This document shows, in pieces, positions 6,701-7,086 of a stretch of DNA of 7,086 nt. Position numbers and translations under genes: made by a program. The notes under the pieces were generated by a model that saw only the letters and a list, made by a program, of their open reading frames with translations, was not told where the DNA came from and made no database searches. How positions within the stretch are numbered: position 1 is the first letter of the stretch; each line of letters begins with the position of its first letter. The stretch is from JBAYVY01 sp041674345. Lineage in GTDB: Bacteria > Planctomycetota > Phycisphaerae > Phycisphaerales > Zrk34. The stretch lies in assembly GCA_041674345.1 (NCBI GenBank), contig JBAYVY010000194.1:1-7086 (forward strand). The letters run 5' to 3'.

Positions 6701-7086
6701 CAGGCCCACCTCTGGTGGCGCATCAAGGGCCTTCGCGCCGATCTGGTCGTCATCGTCGATGACCGCTCCGAACATCGCCCACAACTCATCGACCGCATCC
6801 TCGGCCACCTCGCGTCCACCGCCGAGGCGACTTACATCGACAAGCCCGCCGGCGTCTTCGTTCGCGGCATCGACCGCATTTCCGAAAACGAACTCGCACT
6901 CCTCCAGGCCGTCACACCGCTCACCCTCAGCGATCTCGACGGCAACCTCGCCGACCAGGCCGACCGCACCCCGCGCACACGCGCCGTCGTTCCCCCCCTC
7001 CAACCCACACGCACCCCCGGCGACCAAACCCCCGGCGATCTGCCCCCGCGCGAGCTGCTGTTCTTCAACGGCACCGGCGGCTTCAC
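773..7086 (+). CDS. ndvB: Cyclic beta-1,2-glucan synthase, NdvB/ChvB/Cgs type (3' end outside window)
   Basis: This inner-membrane enzyme makes cyclic beta-1,2-glucan from UDP-glucose, used in the periplasm for osmotic adaptation and envelope function. 2104 codons are visible, unbroken; relatives have about 2800, so roughly 700 are missing. Residue numbers assume the TTG at 773. Residues 1-420 form the soluble N-terminal region, with the family signatures LGELWAVPIMVRLALV (about 172-187) and DPAAVYARMDFHTRD. Hydrophobic segments lie at about 421-480. The GT84 domain follows: DSDTQL (D636, D638), FIGKGIFDV (722), SHDLLEGC (748) and RWVRGDW (784-790). More membrane segments lie at about 814-982. 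The glycoamylase-like (GH189-type) ring-closing domain follows: HTSPTNIG (1038), FYNWYD (1086), STVDSGN (1104), SWSGSMFEY (1397), WGVSESGYN (1442) and FMAHHVGM (1538). From about 1627 the GH94 N-terminal part begins (LWAQSISGDLP at 1947); the window ends in NGTGGF, just before the GH94 catalytic domain. The start is uncertain: an upstream stop at 764 and no ATG before 1313 force a non-ATG start, and no good Shine-Dalgarno is seen. Confidence 0.95.
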   Translation, partial: MAGFKSILQLFRSTSPVAPPGSFTLDESPHVGELFGADQLARHARHVAESHIVGDAAGPESLLPKLRDDDRVIRETCKLLSDALASNLRLAPAAEWLLDNAYLIEEQIVLARHHLPRDYSLQLPHLLQGPRAGLPRVYDIAVELISHTDGRFDENDLSHFLAAYQQVTVLRLGELWAVPIMVRLALVNSIRHVAHRLAHNRRQRDLAARWAKRFIDLAKNDPKKLIVALADLVTADLPMTRPFVSELTIRLQGRHPSLGLVIQWLEHELADQGRGIEQVLHSESQAAASDQASIANSITGLRSVSSVDWAKFIETHSAVHVALRDDPAAVYARMDFHTRDAYRHVIEQLRHRCDQTEQRIAEHAVALARQAREINADDPRLSHVGYYLIGDGRVRLENRLGYRPTWGERFRRSCKRHPAPLYAGSIALLSLPIAAPIIDWAVAADTPAPMLAAVAAPLLLLVTQCAIALANRLVTAVIPPRILPRMDYFDAVPDDRRTVVAIPALLTSREQARELADALEVRYLGNRDPTFSFALLTDFPDAPTETQPDDDARLAEAVDAVRRLNDKYDRAGSPFFLFHRPRRWNPSEGVWMGRERKRGKITDFNRLLAHDDRTPFSVIEGDPTRLRGTRYVIVLDSDTQLPPQSAWKLVGTLAHPLNEAHIDPDRRIVDRGYGLLQPRVSCSLTGTSRSRYARLFSGDTGIDPYTRAVSNLYHDLFDNASFIGKGIFDVRAFDVCLADRFPDNTILSHDLLEGCYTRCGFVSDVELIEDHPARYTADMARRHRWVRGDWQIMRWCFARVPGRWRISDNLRRSILPIAVVTLFAVAWLVMPRPLGWTLIAPALILLPAAANAFVALLRKPERSRWPLHLRRESQRQLLQFSQVALSLVFLPFEAANHLDAIAKTCWRKLISHRHLLQWQTADDADRSAAVSLAGVTLAMSVAPAFAVALAIAVAQFHPAALPVALPLLVAWFLSPLAAWWLSRPPHTEQFHFARRDVRFLRQLARRTWHFYEHFITDQTHWLPPDNYQRRPVAHLATHTSPTNIGMAALCNLAALDFGYISSAALLERTGKMFDTLDRLDRYRGHFYNWYDIQTLQPLPPRLISTVDSGNFCVWLIVLAQGLRDLPHQPLLPPEWFAGLRDTASVLHDEIAADNPPPAKLNDALNIVFHSAAPIDLSETRALLDRLHTALAAADAPSSGEARTWFNAFRDQCDQLRDELSHFIPWPVPTEADLTSLARALASAGVAVDPSHINELVHDLCHIPTIHAWSQFHHRHADILARLRPDDSLAWVRTIADQSQLVSDRARHRIDTLSQLQLRCRDLAAADYRFLFNPRLKLFSIGYHTDRRQLDVGHYDLLATEPRLASYIAIAQNQVPLEHWFQLRRTLTPVGRSAALVSWSGSMFEYLMPLLVMPTFRATLLDETCRAAVAAHIEHGRAFNIPWGVSESGYNLVDAHFNYQYRAFGVPALGLNRGLTDDLVIAPYAAALALMVRPDAALQNLRAMSKLGFIGPCGLYEAVDYSPRRLPEGRSHAVVESFMAHHVGMTLLSLTSALFDRPMQRRFVAEPEFRSALLLLQERVPNVEPTLSTLELQSRESETRHSPADTRPAMRIHTNPSTLAPEIALLGNSRYSVMLSIAGGGYSRWNDLALTRWRADRTQDHFGQFCYLRDLDRRNVWSVAHQPLCKPADHYQAIFSQGRVEYIRADDQIETHTQISVSPEDDVEVRLVKIRNLSRLTRRIELTTYGEVVLAHPAADAAHRAFSNLFIESRLLPDAGAILFSRRPRAADETPPFMFHLTTGDDVWSAPSYETDRAVFVGRNRTPRDPAAMTKPGPLTNSAGAVIDPVMSIRRVVALEPGQQAELLIVTGVAATRDAAESLIAKYTDRRLGERAYETAWTHNQAILQQIGASASDALLFNQLAASLVYPDATFRAAASVIARNRQSQAGLWAQSISGDLPVILLTLRGDGGMELLAQTVQAHLWWRIKGLRADLVVIVDDRSEHRPQLIDRILGHLASTAEATYIDKPAGVFVRGIDRISENELALLQAVTPLTLSDLDGNLADQADRTPRTRAVVPPLQPTRTPGDQTPGDLPPRELLFFNGTGGF
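7013..7038 (+). repeat. In-frame 15-bp tandem repeat in the synthase linker
   Basis: ACCCCCGGCGA occurs at 7013-7023 and again at 7028-7038, giving TPGD-Q-TPGD at residues 2081-2089. It lies in a proline-rich stretch between the GH94 N-terminal part and the conserved ELLFFNGTGGF block. Such linkers tolerate small in-frame expansions. It is probably structural slack between domains. Confidence 0.6.

Noticed and set aside
773..7086. Possible frameshift or internal stop in the synthase
   Set aside because: I read the frame codon by codon and the same phase carries every conserved block from about 866 to the final NGTGGF, without a stop.
1..7086. CRISPR array, phage or defence genes
   Set aside because: No regularly spaced repeats beyond the two copies at 49-98, and no reading frame with such domains. 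The window is otherwise filled by panD, a tRNA and the synthase.

Overview
The window is GC-rich, with a strong preference for C in third codon positions along the + strand. It carries no gene that fixes the lineage. High GC, a TTG start, a tRNA without an encoded CCA end and an NdvB-type cyclic glucan synthase would suit a planctomycete (Planctomycetota), but this is inference only, and other high-GC Gram-negative bacteria are possible.

Layout. (1) Bases 1 to about 102 look like one end of an insertion sequence. They hold the first 11 codons of a leftward transposase-like gene, a 26-bp near-palindrome overlapping its ribosome binding site, and two tandem 24-25-bp copies of a repeat beginning ATGGGGACA. 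(2) Bases 103-195 hold the panD promoter (perfect TATAAT) and its ribosome binding site. (3) panD (196-594) encodes aspartate 1-decarboxylase, complete and with all key residues. (4) A perfect 34-bp palindrome starts at the last base of the panD stop codon and is probably a terminator or RNA-end hairpin. (5) tRNA-Val(UAC) lies at 666-739. (6) From about 773 to the right edge, a single uninterrupted + strand reading frame (2104 codons visible) encodes a giant cyclic beta-1,2-glucan synthase of the NdvB/ChvB/Cgs type. Its N-terminal domain, GT84 glucosyltransferase, membrane segments, glycoamylase-like transglycosylation domain and the GH94 N-terminal part are inside the window. The GH94 catalytic part lies beyond it.

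How the genes relate. panD supplies beta-alanine for pantothenate and coenzyme A. The glucan synthase builds cyclic beta-1,2-glucan from UDP-glucose at the inner membrane. No functional link between them is evident. The tRNA and the synthase are so close (33 nt) that they probably share a transcript, with tRNA processing making the 5' end of the synthase mRNA. The window shows ordinary core genes plus an IS edge. I see no new multi-gene system. The points most worth a second look are the IS end architecture, the tRNA-to-mRNA junction with a non-ATG, SD-less start, and the zero-spacer palindrome after panD.
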